NCBI GenBank assembly: GCA_902576045.1
Contig: CACGTU010000002.1
Coordinates: 1-64,000, forward strand
DNA length: 64,000 bases
Direction: 5' to 3'
From: an uncultured Pelagibacteraceae bacterium
GTDB lineage: Bacteria > Pseudomonadota > Alphaproteobacteria > Pelagibacterales > Pelagibacteraceae
The notes below the pieces were generated by a model, which saw only the letters and a program-made list of their open reading frames with translations, was not told the origin of the DNA and did not search any database. The translations under genes and the position numbers were made by a program. Shown piece after piece: positions 46,814 through 56,016 of this stretch. Each line of letters begins with the position of its first letter. Position 1 is the stretch's first letter.

Positions 46814-47330
46814 ATTCTTGATTATTTGGGTCTTGCTCGTTTGCTAGAGTTTCTTCTTCTTGCATTTCTTCTAAAGAAGCATCACCACTTTCTTCATTCG
46901 TATCGATAGGATCTGAAATTGGTGTTTCAGTTGAATTTTGTAATTCTTCTAAATCATCTTTAGATACTTGAATTTTTTCTGGAATTTTTCTAGCTCTCTT
47001 AGAAGGCAATATTGGAACACCACTTTTAGATATTTCGCCTTTATATAAATTTTCAAAATCATCACCTATATCTTCATCTTCTTCTCCAGTATCATCAATT
47101 TGTTCTACATGTTTTCTTAATTTATAAACTGCAGCTTCGGTTAAATCTGGAACTTTGATTGTTTCTTCGGCAATTTCTCTTAAGGCGATAACAGTATTCT
47201 TGTCATTGTCTCTTTCTAAAGTAGGTTCTATCCCAGAATTTAGTTGAGTAGCTCTCTCTTTTGCTACTAACACTAACTCATACGGACTTTCTACTTTATC
47301 AATACAATCTTCTACTGTTACTCTTGCCAT
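46812..47330 (-). CDS. rpoZ: RNA polymerase omega subunit with long acidic tail
   Basis: A 172-residue protein. Residues 1-65 are the omega fold ([43 protein letters not shown]) that chaperones beta-prime assembly. The rest is unusual: it is rich in Asp and Glu ([29 protein letters not shown]) and extends well past the roughly 90 residues of E. coli omega. Many alphaproteobacterial omegas carry acidic tails of about 40 residues; this one adds about 100. The ATG at 47328 has a possible weak ribosome site. The gene stands alone here, without the usual spoT or rpoZ-relA neighbours. Confidence 0.92.
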   Translation of the reverse strand: MARVTVEDCIDKVESPYELVLVAKERATQLNSGIEPTLERDNDKNTVIALREIAEETIKVPDLTEAAVYKLRKHVEQIDDTGEEDEDIGDDFENLYKGEISKSGVPILPSKRARKIPEKIQVSKDDLEELQNSTETPISDPIDTNEESGDASLEEMQEEETLANEQDPNNQE

Positions 47331-47373
47331 GGCCGGTTATTTATACCTGGGTCTATAAAAAATCAAGCTATTT

Positions 47374-48582
47374 TTAGATATATTCTGGATTGAGTTTTTT
47401 TCTTACAAAAAAAAGCAAAACTATTGATGAAAATATATAGATTGAGGAAACAATTGCAATTTTCTCAATCGTAAAACCTAAATCAATTAATACACCAAAT
47501 AATGCTGTTCCAAATGCTGTTGAAAAAACCATCAATGCTGTGGTTAAGGCCTTTATAGAGCCAATGTGTTTTACACCATATAATTCAGCCCATGTGGATG
47601 AACCTAAAACGTTAGCTAATCCATTTGAAATACCAATTAAACCTAAAAATACAAATGCAGTAAATGGAACATCAAAAAAAATAATAACAAATGTTGAAAG
47701 TAGCAGAGGTATATTCATAAAAATTAATAATTTTCTGCTAGTAAACTTATCAATTAGGATGCCTGATATTAATAATGTAATTACTGACAGTAATGAATAA
47801 ACCATAAATGATTGTGCAATAACGTATTCTCCCCATTCCTTGGAAGATGTAATAAATGATTGATAAACAAAAACACCAGTGGCAATCCATGGCATAGCAA
47901 GTAAATTTGCACTTATAATATAAAATCTATAATCCTTAATAACTTCAATTCTTGCCCATTGTTTAATGTCTTTATTTTTAACTTCGTTATTTTCAGCATT
48001 TTCTCTTGAGTCTAAATTAAGTTCTTTAATTAAAAAGTAAGCTGCAATTGGAAGAAAAACTAAAACCAATAATGAAATAAATATCCAAATTTTTTGCCAG
48101 TTATATATGGTTAAAAGATAGATTATTGTTACAGGTAAAATAAATTCAGCAACTGATAAACCAAACCATCCTATGCTTAAAGCTTTACCTCTAGATTTAG
48201 TAAAAAATCTTGAGATTGTTGTTGATGCCGTATGTGACATCATTCCTTGACCTGAAAATCGCATTAAAAATATAGCAATGAATAAAAATACAATTGATGA
48301 AATTTTTGAAAAGAAAAAACATGAAAACGATAGAAGAACTGTTACATAAAGTGCAAATCTTAATACATTAATATCGTCAATTTTTTTTCCTACCCAAATG
48401 AATAAAAAACTACTTAATAATGTTGCGGTTGCATAAATTGATCCAAATTGTCCGTGGGAAATATTTAGAGCATCTCTTACACTCGGATTAAATAAACCAA
48501 TAAAAAAACTCTGTCCAAAACTTGAAAAAAATGTAAAAATAAATCCGAATATAATTACTTTTAAACTTAAGCTTTTAAACAT
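47374..48582 (-). CDS. Major facilitator superfamily transporter
   Basis: A 402-residue inner-membrane protein with about twelve hydrophobic segments. It starts GQSFFIGLFNPSVRDALNI and has the MFS inter-helix loop IDKFTSRKLLIFMN near residue 265 (a relaxed GxLaDrxGrr). It belongs to the sugar/acid-type MFS group; the oxalate/formate antiporter branch and nitrate/nitrite carriers are possible relatives, but nothing fixes the substrate. The neighbouring beta-hydroxyacid dehydrogenase begins only 8 bases away in the opposite direction, so both are probably transcribed from inside each other's coding sequence. Confidence 0.86.
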   Translation of the reverse strand: MFKSLSLKVIIFGFIFTFFSSFGQSFFIGLFNPSVRDALNISHGQFGSIYATATLLSSFLFIWVGKKIDDINVLRFALYVTVLLSFSCFFFSKISSIVFLFIAIFLMRFSGQGMMSHTASTTISRFFTKSRGKALSIGWFGLSVAEFILPVTIIYLLTIYNWQKIWIFISLLVLVFLPIAAYFLIKELNLDSRENAENNEVKNKDIKQWARIEVIKDYRFYIISANLLAMPWIATGVFVYQSFITSSKEWGEYVIAQSFMVYSLLSVITLLISGILIDKFTSRKLLIFMNIPLLLSTFVIIFFDVPFTAFVFLGLIGISNGLANVLGSSTWAELYGVKHIGSIKALTTALMVFSTAFGTALFGVLIDLGFTIEKIAIVSSIYIFSSIVLLFFVRKKLNPEYI

Positions 48583-48590
48583 AGAAAATT

Positions 48591-49460
48591 ATGTCGTGTA
48601 ATGTTGCTTTTATTGGTCTGGGTGTCATGGGTTATCCGATGGCAGGTTATATATCAAAAGGTGGTCATAATGTAACTGTTTTTAATAGAACAAAATCAAA
48701 AGCAGAAAAATGGATTAAAGATTACAAAGGTAAAATGGCTGAAACTCCAGCAGAAGCAGCAAAGGATGCAGAATTTATTTTTACCTGTGTTGGAAATGAC
48801 AATGATTTAAGAGAAGTGACCTTTGGTGACAATGGTGTTTTTAAAACTATAAAAGAAGGATCTGTTTATATTGATAACACAACTGCCTCTGCAACAATTG
48901 CAAGAGAAATTTATGATTATGCTAAAAAAAATAATTTTGGTGCATTAGATGCACCTGTTTCAGGAGGTCAGGCTGGTGCAGAGAATGGTGCACTCACTGT
49001 TATGATTGGTGGTGATCAATCTGATTTTGAAAAAGCTGAAGACAAAATTGATTGTTACAGTAAAAAAATGAAGTTACTTGGAAAAGCTGGATCTGGTCAA
49101 CTTGCTAAGATGGTTAATCAAATTTGTATAGCAGGTTTAGTTCAAGGATTGTCTGAAGGTATAAATTTTGGAATGAAAGCTGGTTTAAATATGGAAGATG
49201 TAATTGAAGTTATTTCAAAAGGAGCAGCTCAATCGTGGCAAATGGAGAATAGATATAAAACTATGATTGATGATAAATTTGACTTTGGTTTTGCTGTTGA
49301 TTGGATGAGAAAAGATTTAAAAATTGCAATGGAAGAAGCTAAAAATAATGGTTCTTTATTACCTGTTACAGAGCTAGTAGATAAATATTATGGCGATGTT
49401 CAAGAAATGGGTGGAAATCGTTGGGATACTTCTAGCTTAATAAAAAGATTTAGAAAATAA
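48591..49460 (+). CDS. Beta-hydroxyacid dehydrogenase (3-hydroxyisobutyrate dehydrogenase/tartronate semialdehyde reductase family)
   Basis: A 289-residue NAD(P) dehydrogenase of the GarR/MmsB family. The nucleotide fold is FIGLGVMGYPMAGYI (residues 8-22), the substrate motif is DAPVSGGQAGAENG (120-133) and the catalytic lysine is K173 in GSGQLAKMVNQ. Such enzymes oxidise 3-hydroxyisobutyrate or 3-hydroxypropionate, or reduce tartronate semialdehyde; the sequence alone does not separate these. The start ATG is 8 bases from the divergent MFS start. A PNPOx-like gene follows by 3 bases. Confidence 0.93.
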   Translation: MSCNVAFIGLGVMGYPMAGYISKGGHNVTVFNRTKSKAEKWIKDYKGKMAETPAEAAKDAEFIFTCVGNDNDLREVTFGDNGVFKTIKEGSVYIDNTTASATIAREIYDYAKKNNFGALDAPVSGGQAGAENGALTVMIGGDQSDFEKAEDKIDCYSKKMKLLGKAGSGQLAKMVNQICIAGLVQGLSEGINFGMKAGLNMEDVIEVISKGAAQSWQMENRYKTMIDDKFDFGFAVDWMRKDLKIAMEEAKNNGSLLPVTELVDKYYGDVQEMGGNRWDTSSLIKRFRK

Positions 49461-49463
49461 AGT

Positions 49464-50063
49464 ATGCAACCAGCATACTATGAAGACTTAGCAGAAATAC
49501 AAAATAAGTACTGGTCTATGCTTGAAGATGCAGTAACCAATAGAGGTTCACCTTTTAGAATTCCAGTTTTTATGTGCTCACATAAAGACGATATTGAGGG
49601 AAGAATAGTTGTTTTAAGGAAGTCTGACAGAGAAAACAATTTATTGCAATTTCATACTGATTTAAGGTCTCCAAAAGTAAATATACTTAAAAACAATAAT
49701 AAAGCTTCGTTACTTTTCTATGATAAAGAAGAAAAAATACAATTAAGAGTAAAAGTTGAATGTGAAATAAATAATCAAAATTCAGTGACAGAGGCATCTT
49801 GGAAGAAAACTCAACACATTAGTAGAAGATGTTATTTAACTGATAGTCCTCCTGGAACTGTATCCGAAAAACCTACTTCAGGAATGATTTCTAAGTTAGA
49901 AGATTTTGATTATACAATGGAACAAAGTGAAGATGGTTATAAAAATTTTACTGTTATCAAATGTTATATAAAATCAATAGAATGGCTATATCTTGCAGCA
50001 AAAGGTCATAGAAGAGCTAAATTTGATTTCAAAACAAATAAAAATTCTTGGTTAGTTCCTTAA
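49464..50063 (+). CDS. Pyridoxamine 5'-phosphate oxidase-family flavoprotein
   Basis: A 199-residue split-barrel FMN protein. Conserved PNPOx-like blocks are GRIVVLRKSDRENNLLQFHTD and RSPKVNILKNNNKASLLFYD, and the end IEWLYLAAKGHRRAKFDF places it in the proteobacterial PNPOx-like DUF subgroup rather than true PdxH. It probably oxidises or reduces a small flavin substrate. It follows the beta-hydroxyacid dehydrogenase by 3 bases, and its TAA shares bases with the stop of the convergent gamma carbonic anhydrase (TTAA serves both strands). Confidence 0.85.
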   Translation: MQPAYYEDLAEIQNKYWSMLEDAVTNRGSPFRIPVFMCSHKDDIEGRIVVLRKSDRENNLLQFHTDLRSPKVNILKNNNKASLLFYDKEEKIQLRVKVECEINNQNSVTEASWKKTQHISRRCYLTDSPPGTVSEKPTSGMISKLEDFDYTMEQSEDGYKNFTVIKCYIKSIEWLYLAAKGHRRAKFDFKTNKNSWLVP

Positions 50064-50572
50064 AAAATCGATTTAGAATATCTCTTCCAATTATCCTGAT
50101 ATCTTTCTGCGTTTTTTGTAATTAATTTTGCTTCCTCTGGTGATACTTGTCTTACGACTTTTCCAGGTGATCCCATTACTAAAGAGTTGTCTGGAATTTC
50201 TTTATTTTCAGTTATCAGAGCTTTGGATCCTATGATGCAGTTTTTTCCAATTTTTGCATTGTTAAGAACAACAGCGCCGATTCCAATTAAACTATTATCA
50301 TCTATCGTACATCCATGAAGCATAACCAAATGTCCAATAGTTACATTTTTTCCAATTTTAAGTGGATAACCTGGGTCAGTATGTAAAACACTTCCGTCTT
50401 GAACATTAGATCCCTCTCCTATCAAGATATTTTCTATATCTCCTCTTAAAGTTGCATTGAACCATACACTGCTATTTTTTTCTAAAGTAACATCTCCAAT
50501 GACCACTGCATTAGGTGCAACCCAATTTTCGCCAGAGTTTTTTGGTTTTTTATCTTCCAAATCGTAAAACAT
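50060..50572 (-). CDS. Gamma carbonic anhydrase-family (YrdA/CaiE-type) hexapeptide protein
   Basis: A 170-residue trimeric left-handed beta-helix protein. Repeats of the hexapeptide type are visible from GENWVAPNAVVIGDVTLEKN onward. The zinc-binding histidines lie in VLHTDPGYP and TIGHLVMLHGC, as in gamma carbonic anhydrases and YrdA. Activity in YrdA-type members is often weak or absent, so the function is open. It starts 17 bases from the divergent thioredoxin-like gene and shares its stop bases with the PNPOx gene. Confidence 0.9.
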   Translation of the reverse strand: MFYDLEDKKPKNSGENWVAPNAVVIGDVTLEKNSSVWFNATLRGDIENILIGEGSNVQDGSVLHTDPGYPLKIGKNVTIGHLVMLHGCTIDDNSLIGIGAVVLNNAKIGKNCIIGSKALITENKEIPDNSLVMGSPGKVVRQVSPEEAKLITKNAERYQDNWKRYSKSIF

Positions 50573-50589
50573 AATTTATATAATATTAT

Positions 50590-51147
50590 ATGTCTCTTAC
50601 AAAAACTCCAATATGTGATTTTGGGAAAAAAGCTGACGACTTTCGTCTAAAATCAACTGAAAACAAAATTGTTTCTTTAAATGAAATAAAAGGTGAAAAA
50701 GGAACTCTCATTATGTTTATTTGTAATCATTGTCCGTATGTAAAGGCAATAATCAAAGATATTGCTGAAGATTGCAAAAAACTTGAAAATTTTGGAATTA
50801 AATCTGTTGCAATATGTTCCAATGATCAAATCAATTATCCAGAGGATTCATTTGAAAATATGATCATATTTGGAAAAAAGCATAATTTTAGTTTTCCATA
50901 TTTAATCGATGATACGCAAAATGTTGCAAAAAAATATGAAGCTGTGTGCACTCCTGATTTTTTTGGTTATAACGAAAATTTAGAACTTCAATACAGAGGA
51001 AGAATAAGAGAGTTAAAAGATCTCAAACCTGTAAGATCTGGGGAAAGTGATTTGTATATGGCAATGAAACAAATATCTGAAACAGGAAAAGGTCCCAAAG
51101 ATCAAATACCTAGCATGGGTTGTAATATTAAGTGGTTGAATAATTAA
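50590..51147 (+). CDS. Thioredoxin-fold peroxiredoxin-like protein
   Basis: A 185-residue redox protein of the AhpC/TSA-thioredoxin fold. The active-site region is FICNHCPYVKAI, with a single cysteine where thioredoxins have CxxC; C124 (VCTPDFFGY) is a possible resolving partner. The NHCPYV subgroup is found in marine bacteria and is thought to act as a thiol peroxidase or oxidoreductase. No signal peptide is apparent. It overlaps the following glycosyltransferase start by one base. Confidence 0.85.
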   Translation: MSLTKTPICDFGKKADDFRLKSTENKIVSLNEIKGEKGTLIMFICNHCPYVKAIIKDIAEDCKKLENFGIKSVAICSNDQINYPEDSFENMIIFGKKHNFSFPYLIDDTQNVAKKYEAVCTPDFFGYNENLELQYRGRIRELKDLKPVRSGESDLYMAMKQISETGKGPKDQIPSMGCNIKWLNN

Positions 51148-52230
51148 TGCATTTAATAATAACGAGAACTTTTCCACCTGATGTTGGTGGAATGCAAAAT
51201 TTAATGTGGGGTTTAGCTAGATCTTTATCTAAATTTTTCCTGATAAAAGTTTTTGCAGATCATACTGATGGTTTTGAAAAATTTGACAATTCAGTTTCAT
51301 TTTCAATTGAAAGAGTGAGTGGTGTTAAGTTATTTAGAAAATATAGGAAATCGTATTTAATAAATGAATATTTGAAACAAAATAATAATGTTCAATGTCT
51401 AATTGCAGATCACTGGAAGAGTTTGGAACTAATTCAAACCAATAAAAAAAAGATATGTTTAATACATTCTAAAGAAATTAATCATCCAAAAGGCTCAAGA
51501 TTAAATACAAAAGTATTAAATGTATTAAATAATGTAGATCATGTGATAGCAAATTCTAATTTCACAAAAGATCTCGCTATCAGTCTTGGTGTTGAAGAAC
51601 ATAGAATTTTAGTAATTAATCCAGGTGTTGATCCTGTAAAGGAAATACCAAGCAAAGATTTAAAAAAAGCTGATGAAATATTTAAAGGTAAAAAACAAAG
51701 ACTTATTACTGTTTCAAGATATGATAAACGAAAAAATCACGAAAAAGTAATAATGGCTATAAGAAATCTAAAAGAAGTTTATCCAGATATTGTCTACATA
51801 TGTATAGGTTATGGTGATGAAGAAGAAAATTTAAAAAAACTTGTAATTGAGCTAAAATTGGAGGATCAAGTAAAATTTTTAAAAGATATTCCTAGTAATT
51901 TTAAAAATGCATTAATTTCAAAATCTAATGTATTTATAATGCCATCTATTATTTACAAAAAAATCAGTTGAGGGATTTGGTATAGCCTATGTAGAAGCAG
52001 CTCAGTATGGAATTCCCTCAATTGGAGGAAAAGATGGTGGTGCTTCAGATGCAATTATACATGAAAAAACTGGTTTAATATGTGATGGTAATAATTTGGA
52101 TGATATTTATTCAAGTATAGATCAAATATTTAAAGAAAATAAATATTTTGAATATGGAAAAGCAGCTTATGAAAATTCTAAAAATTTTCATTGGGATAAG
52201 ATTATTGAAAGCTATAAAAGAATCTTATAA
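51147..52230 (+). pseudogene. Glycosyltransferase family 4 (GT-B), single-base frameshift
   Basis: The restored protein is about 360 residues. The N-terminal half has TRTFPPDVGGMQNLMWGLAR, a nucleotide-sugar enzyme start, and the middle reads VIANSNFTKDLAISLGV and ITVSRYDKRKNHEKVI. The frame breaks in an A7 run near 51956-51962, after IMPSIIYKK; dropping one A gives SVEGFGIAYVEAAQYGIPSI, the GT4 donor-site EGFGxxxxEA motif, and runs to the stop at 52230. No other damage is visible, so sequencing error is the simplest explanation. With the GT9 gene it probably builds surface glycan. Confidence 0.86.
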
Positions 52231-52239
52231 TCTTAAAGT

Positions 52240-52656
52240 ATGATAGATAAATTTAATGGAATATTTTACCTAGTTGTATTCATTGTTCATTTTCTAGGTT
52301 ACGCTTTTTACGCATATAGATGCATCTTTGCTACTCAATCTTTCTTAGATCAATACGCAATGGACAAAACTGGAGCTATCATGACTAGATTTTTTGGATC
52401 ATTCTTTCTTGGATCAGTTTTAATGGCTATTTATATTATGTTTATAAGATCTGGAGGTGTTGAAAATACCTGGGGATTTTTTAATTTGATATTTGTACAA
52501 AATTTAATGGCGTTCTTAATTGGTATTTATGCAATTAAGATCAGTAAATTAGGTCACACAGATAAAACTTCAATTGAGGGTGTAATTGCACCTGGAGTAT
52601 TAACTATTTTAAGTGCTATTCTCTGTTATGGTTTAGCAGATAAGATTTACACTTAA
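52240..52656 (+). CDS. Small conserved membrane protein of unknown function
   Basis: A 138-residue protein with about four hydrophobic segments, near residues 8-25, 46-66, 80-102 and 114-134. I recognise no domain. Loops carry RCIFATQSFLDQYAMDKTG and ISKLGHTDKTSIEG, with no metal motif. It starts 9 bases after the glycosyltransferase gene and ends 4 bases before the stop of the convergent GT9 gene. Its size and topology are like small accessory proteins of lipid or glycan export, but that is only a guess. Confidence 0.65.
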   Translation: MIDKFNGIFYLVVFIVHFLGYAFYAYRCIFATQSFLDQYAMDKTGAIMTRFFGSFFLGSVLMAIYIMFIRSGGVENTWGFFNLIFVQNLMAFLIGIYAIKISKLGHTDKTSIEGVIAPGVLTILSAILCYGLADKIYT

Positions 52657-52660
52657 TTTT

Positions 52661-53602
52661 TTAGGCTAACAACTCCAACATTCTTTCAAATACCTTATCT
52701 GCGGATAATTTATTTAAATCTTCAACTTGAATTGCTCTAAATTTTTCTCTTTCTATACTTACAAGTTTTGCAGATTTATGTGGACCAAATAATGCAAGTC
52801 CTCTAACACCTAAGTGGGCAGTTATATGAGCAGGGCCAGTATCATTTGCAATTACAAATGTACTATCTTTTATCAGTGATGCTAATTGAGAAATATTTAG
52901 AGATTTTCCATTATCCAAGATACATTCAGCGTTTGTATTCGAAGCTTCTTTTATTTCTTCTGGTCCAGGTGCAACAATTATCTTGTATTCGTCTTTAAAT
53001 TCATTCTTAATTTTATTTGAGAGTTCATTATAGTATGGCCATCTTTTTATGGTTAAGTGTGGTGAACAAAATGGGAAAAGCAAAATATATTTATTCAAAT
53101 TGTATTTATTTTTAAGATTTGTAATATCAGAACAGGCCCATGAAAAATCAGGGTAAAGAGTATGTTTTGAAATTAAATTACAGGTTCTAATTTGATGATC
53201 AAAACGATCTAAAACTGAAAGCTTATCAAATTCTTCTTTTGTTTTACCCTCTGGCAAAGTTGTTAAAGACGATGACCAAATATTTTTATTAGAATTTTTA
53301 AAAAGGATATTTTTATAGAAGGATGTTCTATTTGAATTTTGTAGATCATATATTTTTAAAAAATTATACTTTTTTAAACTTCTCATTAGTGAATATAGGT
53401 AAAAAAGATTAAATCTTGATAATCGCCTATCTAAAATAGGCTCTTTAATATACGGATTTTTTCTAAATAATTCTAAGTAAGGTTTTGTTGTCAAAATAAA
53501 TATATCATCATCTTTATGATTTTCAGAAATATCTTGAATTACACCACTTGCTTGAGCTATATCGCCTAATGAACCGTGTTTAATAATTAATATATTAGAC
53601 AT
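52661..53602 (-). CDS. Glycosyltransferase family 9 (heptosyltransferase-like)
   Basis: A 313-residue GT-B enzyme that would add a sugar such as heptose to lipopolysaccharide core at the inner membrane. It has the ILIIKHGSLGDIAQASG start, KRWPYYNELSNKI near residue 190, and the donor-site FVIANDTGPAHITAHLG near residue 255 followed by LALFGPHKSAK, as in the WaaC/WaaF/WaaQ group. It is divergent from the DUF gene (32-base gap) and convergent with the small membrane gene. GDP-mannose from the ManC protein could feed the same glycan. Confidence 0.9.
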   Translation of the reverse strand: MSNILIIKHGSLGDIAQASGVIQDISENHKDDDIFILTTKPYLELFRKNPYIKEPILDRRLSRFNLFYLYSLMRSLKKYNFLKIYDLQNSNRTSFYKNILFKNSNKNIWSSSLTTLPEGKTKEEFDKLSVLDRFDHQIRTCNLISKHTLYPDFSWACSDITNLKNKYNLNKYILLFPFCSPHLTIKRWPYYNELSNKIKNEFKDEYKIIVAPGPEEIKEASNTNAECILDNGKSLNISQLASLIKDSTFVIANDTGPAHITAHLGVRGLALFGPHKSAKLVSIEREKFRAIQVEDLNKLSADKVFERMLELLA

Positions 53603-53634
53603 ATTTGTAACAACTTAACACAGTATAAAAAATT

Positions 53635-54024
53635 ATGAATAAAATAGTAGTTGAGGTCTCTGTTGGTGAGCTTTTAGATAAAATTTCAATTTTAGAAATT
53701 AAAAAAGAAAAAATTAAGGATCCTGAAAAACTTAGGTTTATAAATAATGAACATGATGTACTCAAGGATCAATTTCTTAAAAATGTAAAATCTGATGAAA
53801 AACTTGATAGCTTATTTAAATTTCTTAAAGAAATTAATAATAAGCTTTGGGTAATTGAGGATGATAAGAGATTATGTGAAAAAAATTCAGATTTTGGCGA
53901 TGAATTTATAAAACTATCAAGAGACGTTCATTTCTTAAATGATGAAAGAGCAAAAATAAAATTGGAAATAAACAATCATACAGGCTCAAAAATAAAAGAA
54001 ATTAAAGAATATACAAGTTACTAA
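53635..54024 (+). CDS. Conserved helical protein (DUF6165-like)
   Basis: A 129-residue, charged and mostly helical cytoplasmic protein. It starts VEVSVGELLDKISILEIKKE and has no membrane segment; I associate this opening with the DUF6165 family from memory. Proteins like this often sit beside glycosyltransferases. A coiled coil is likely across residues 15-70. The gene is divergent from the GT9 gene and 7 bases before the MATE gene. No function is known. Confidence 0.7.
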   Translation: MNKIVVEVSVGELLDKISILEIKKEKIKDPEKLRFINNEHDVLKDQFLKNVKSDEKLDSLFKFLKEINNKLWVIEDDKRLCEKNSDFGDEFIKLSRDVHFLNDERAKIKLEINNHTGSKIKEIKEYTSY

Positions 54025-54031
54025 TCTCTTA

Positions 54032-55342
54032 GTGAGCGATAAGTCATCAATCAAATATATAATTAGCTTATCTATTCCTATTTTTTTTGCAAATCTTGCA
54101 ATTCCTCTTGTTGGTATTGTTGATACAGCGTTGATGGGAAATTCAGGTAATAAAAGTTTTTTAGCTGCAACAAGTGTAGCTACAAGTTTTTTTTCATTAA
54201 TTTTTTGGAGTTTTGGTTTTTTAAGAATGGGAACAGTTGGGATTGTAAGTCAATCGCATGGAAAAGAAGATTATAAAAGTATTTTAAATTTAGTTTTTAG
54301 AAATTTATTTTTTGTAATTTTAATATCATTTTTTTTGATAATTTTTAAAAAACAGATTTTTAGTTTATGTCTATTATTTTTTGATTTATCTGAAGAAACT
54401 GAAAGAAATTTCGAGATTTATTTTAATATTAGAATTTATTCATCAATATTTGAATTAACTATTTATATTATAATTGGTTTATTTATAGGATTACAAAAAA
54501 CCAAAATATCAAGTTTAGCAATTGGAAGTTTATCAATTTTAAATATTTTAATAAGTACAATATTGGTATTAGAATATGATCTAAATATTAAAGGTGTTGC
54601 GTATGGAACTCTATTAGCTACCTTTGCAACCTCCCTTGTATTTTTAACTTACAGTTTTCATTTCTTAAAAAGATACACGAAAATTAATTTAAATATTAAA
54701 GAAATTTTAAATATTTCTAAAATTAAAAGTTTAATTGAAATAAACTTAAATATATTTCTTAGAACAATTTTATTAACTTTTTCTTTCTTTTGGTTTACAT
54801 ACCTAAGTGGTAAAATTGGTGAAGAGTATATAGCTGCTAACACAATTTTAATTAACCTAATATTTCTCTCCGCATTTATCTTAGATTCATATGCTTTTTC
54901 AACAGAAGGTATAATTGGATTTTCAATTGGTAAAAAAAATAAAAAGTTATTTTCAAATACAGTCAAAAATTCATTTATATTAAGCTCATTTACTGGAGCA
55001 TTAATTTCTTTAATTTATTTTTTTGTAAATAACACATTCATTAATTTTATGACTGATATAGAAAGTGTTAAAAATATAAGTTATCAGTTTTCAATTTGGC
55101 TGATTTTATTACCTTTTATATCCTCATTTTGTTATCAATTTGATGGCATCTTTATTGGTGCTTCACAAACTAAAGAGCTTAGAAATGCAATGTTTATTTC
55201 AGTGACATTGTATTTATTATCTTCTTATTTTTTAGTCCAAAATTTTGAAAATCTGGGTTTATGGATTTCTTTTACAATATTTTTATTTTTAAGAGCTCTT
55301 ACTTTGGGATTTTATTTCAAACGTATATATTTAAAATTCTAA
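54032..55342 (+). CDS. MATE-family efflux transporter
   Basis: A 436-residue inner-membrane protein with about twelve hydrophobic segments, a multidrug/polyspecific sodium- or proton-coupled exporter. Family features are SIPIFFANLAIPLVGIVDTALMGN (start), GFLRMGTVGIVSQSHG near residue 70, and FQFDGIFIGASQTKELRNAM-type YQFDGIFIG near residue 370. This is the DinF/NorM-like branch. The start is GTG 54032. Its stop shares bases with the convergent permease stop (CTAA). Confidence 0.9.
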   Translation: MSDKSSIKYIISLSIPIFFANLAIPLVGIVDTALMGNSGNKSFLAATSVATSFFSLIFWSFGFLRMGTVGIVSQSHGKEDYKSILNLVFRNLFFVILISFFLIIFKKQIFSLCLLFFDLSEETERNFEIYFNIRIYSSIFELTIYIIIGLFIGLQKTKISSLAIGSLSILNILISTILVLEYDLNIKGVAYGTLLATFATSLVFLTYSFHFLKRYTKINLNIKEILNISKIKSLIEINLNIFLRTILLTFSFFWFTYLSGKIGEEYIAANTILINLIFLSAFILDSYAFSTEGIIGFSIGKKNKKLFSNTVKNSFILSSFTGALISLIYFFVNNTFINFMTDIESVKNISYQFSIWLILLPFISSFCYQFDGIFIGASQTKELRNAMFISVTLYLLSSYFLVQNFENLGLWISFTIFLFLRALTLGFYFKRIYLKF

Positions 55343-56016
55343 GTTTGAAAACCGTATTTTTTTTCAAGAAACTTTATTAAATTATGAACGCAAAAGGTCA
55401 TAAATAAATATATACCTCCAGCAACTATAAATACCTCGATTGGTTTAAAAGTTGTTGAAATGATATATTTTGCAACACCTGTAAGATCCATCAATGTTAC
55501 TGTACTTGCAAGCGATGTTCCTTTAAGCATTAATATTATTTCATTTCCATAAGCTGGTAATGATTGTTTAATCGCTATAGGTATTTGGATTTTATAAAAA
55601 ATTACTTTGTTAGAAATACCAAGACTTTTTCCAGCTTCTATTAATCCTGGTTTAATAGTTTGAAAAGCTGATCTTAATATTTCTGATGTGTATGCACCTG
55701 TATTTAATGCAAAGGCAATTATTGCACACCAATAAGGCTCTTTAAGTATCATCCATAAGAAAGTAGACCTTAAGTATTCGATTTGTCCAAGGCCAAAATA
55801 AATAATAAATATTTGAACCAATAATGGTGTGCCTCTAAAAACGTAGGAGTATCCGTATGCAAATTTATTTACAATTGGATTTTTATTCATTCTTAAAATT
55901 GCAAAAAGTAAACCAATAAATAATCCAAAAAATAAGGATAATGACAAAAGCTTCAGAGTAATTACAGTTGCACTTAATAACTTAGGAAAGCTACCAAGCA
56001 TCAATTCAAAATCCAT
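55339..56016 (-). CDS. Amino-acid ABC transporter permease (HisM/ArtM type)
   Basis: A 225-residue inner-membrane permease with about five hydrophobic segments. The EAA coupling loop reads KPGLIEAGKSLGISNKVIFY near residue 120. It pairs with the HisQ-like gene that abuts it upstream (stop and start adjacent). It is the last gene of the unit, and no HisP/ArtP-type ATPase follows. Whether it imports arginine, lysine, histidine or another amino acid is set by the binding protein. Confidence 0.9.
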   Translation of the reverse strand: MDFELMLGSFPKLLSATVITLKLLSLSLFFGLFIGLLFAILRMNKNPIVNKFAYGYSYVFRGTPLLVQIFIIYFGLGQIEYLRSTFLWMILKEPYWCAIIAFALNTGAYTSEILRSAFQTIKPGLIEAGKSLGISNKVIFYKIQIPIAIKQSLPAYGNEIILMLKGTSLASTVTLMDLTGVAKYIISTTFKPIEVFIVAGGIYLFMTFCVHNLIKFLEKKYGFQT

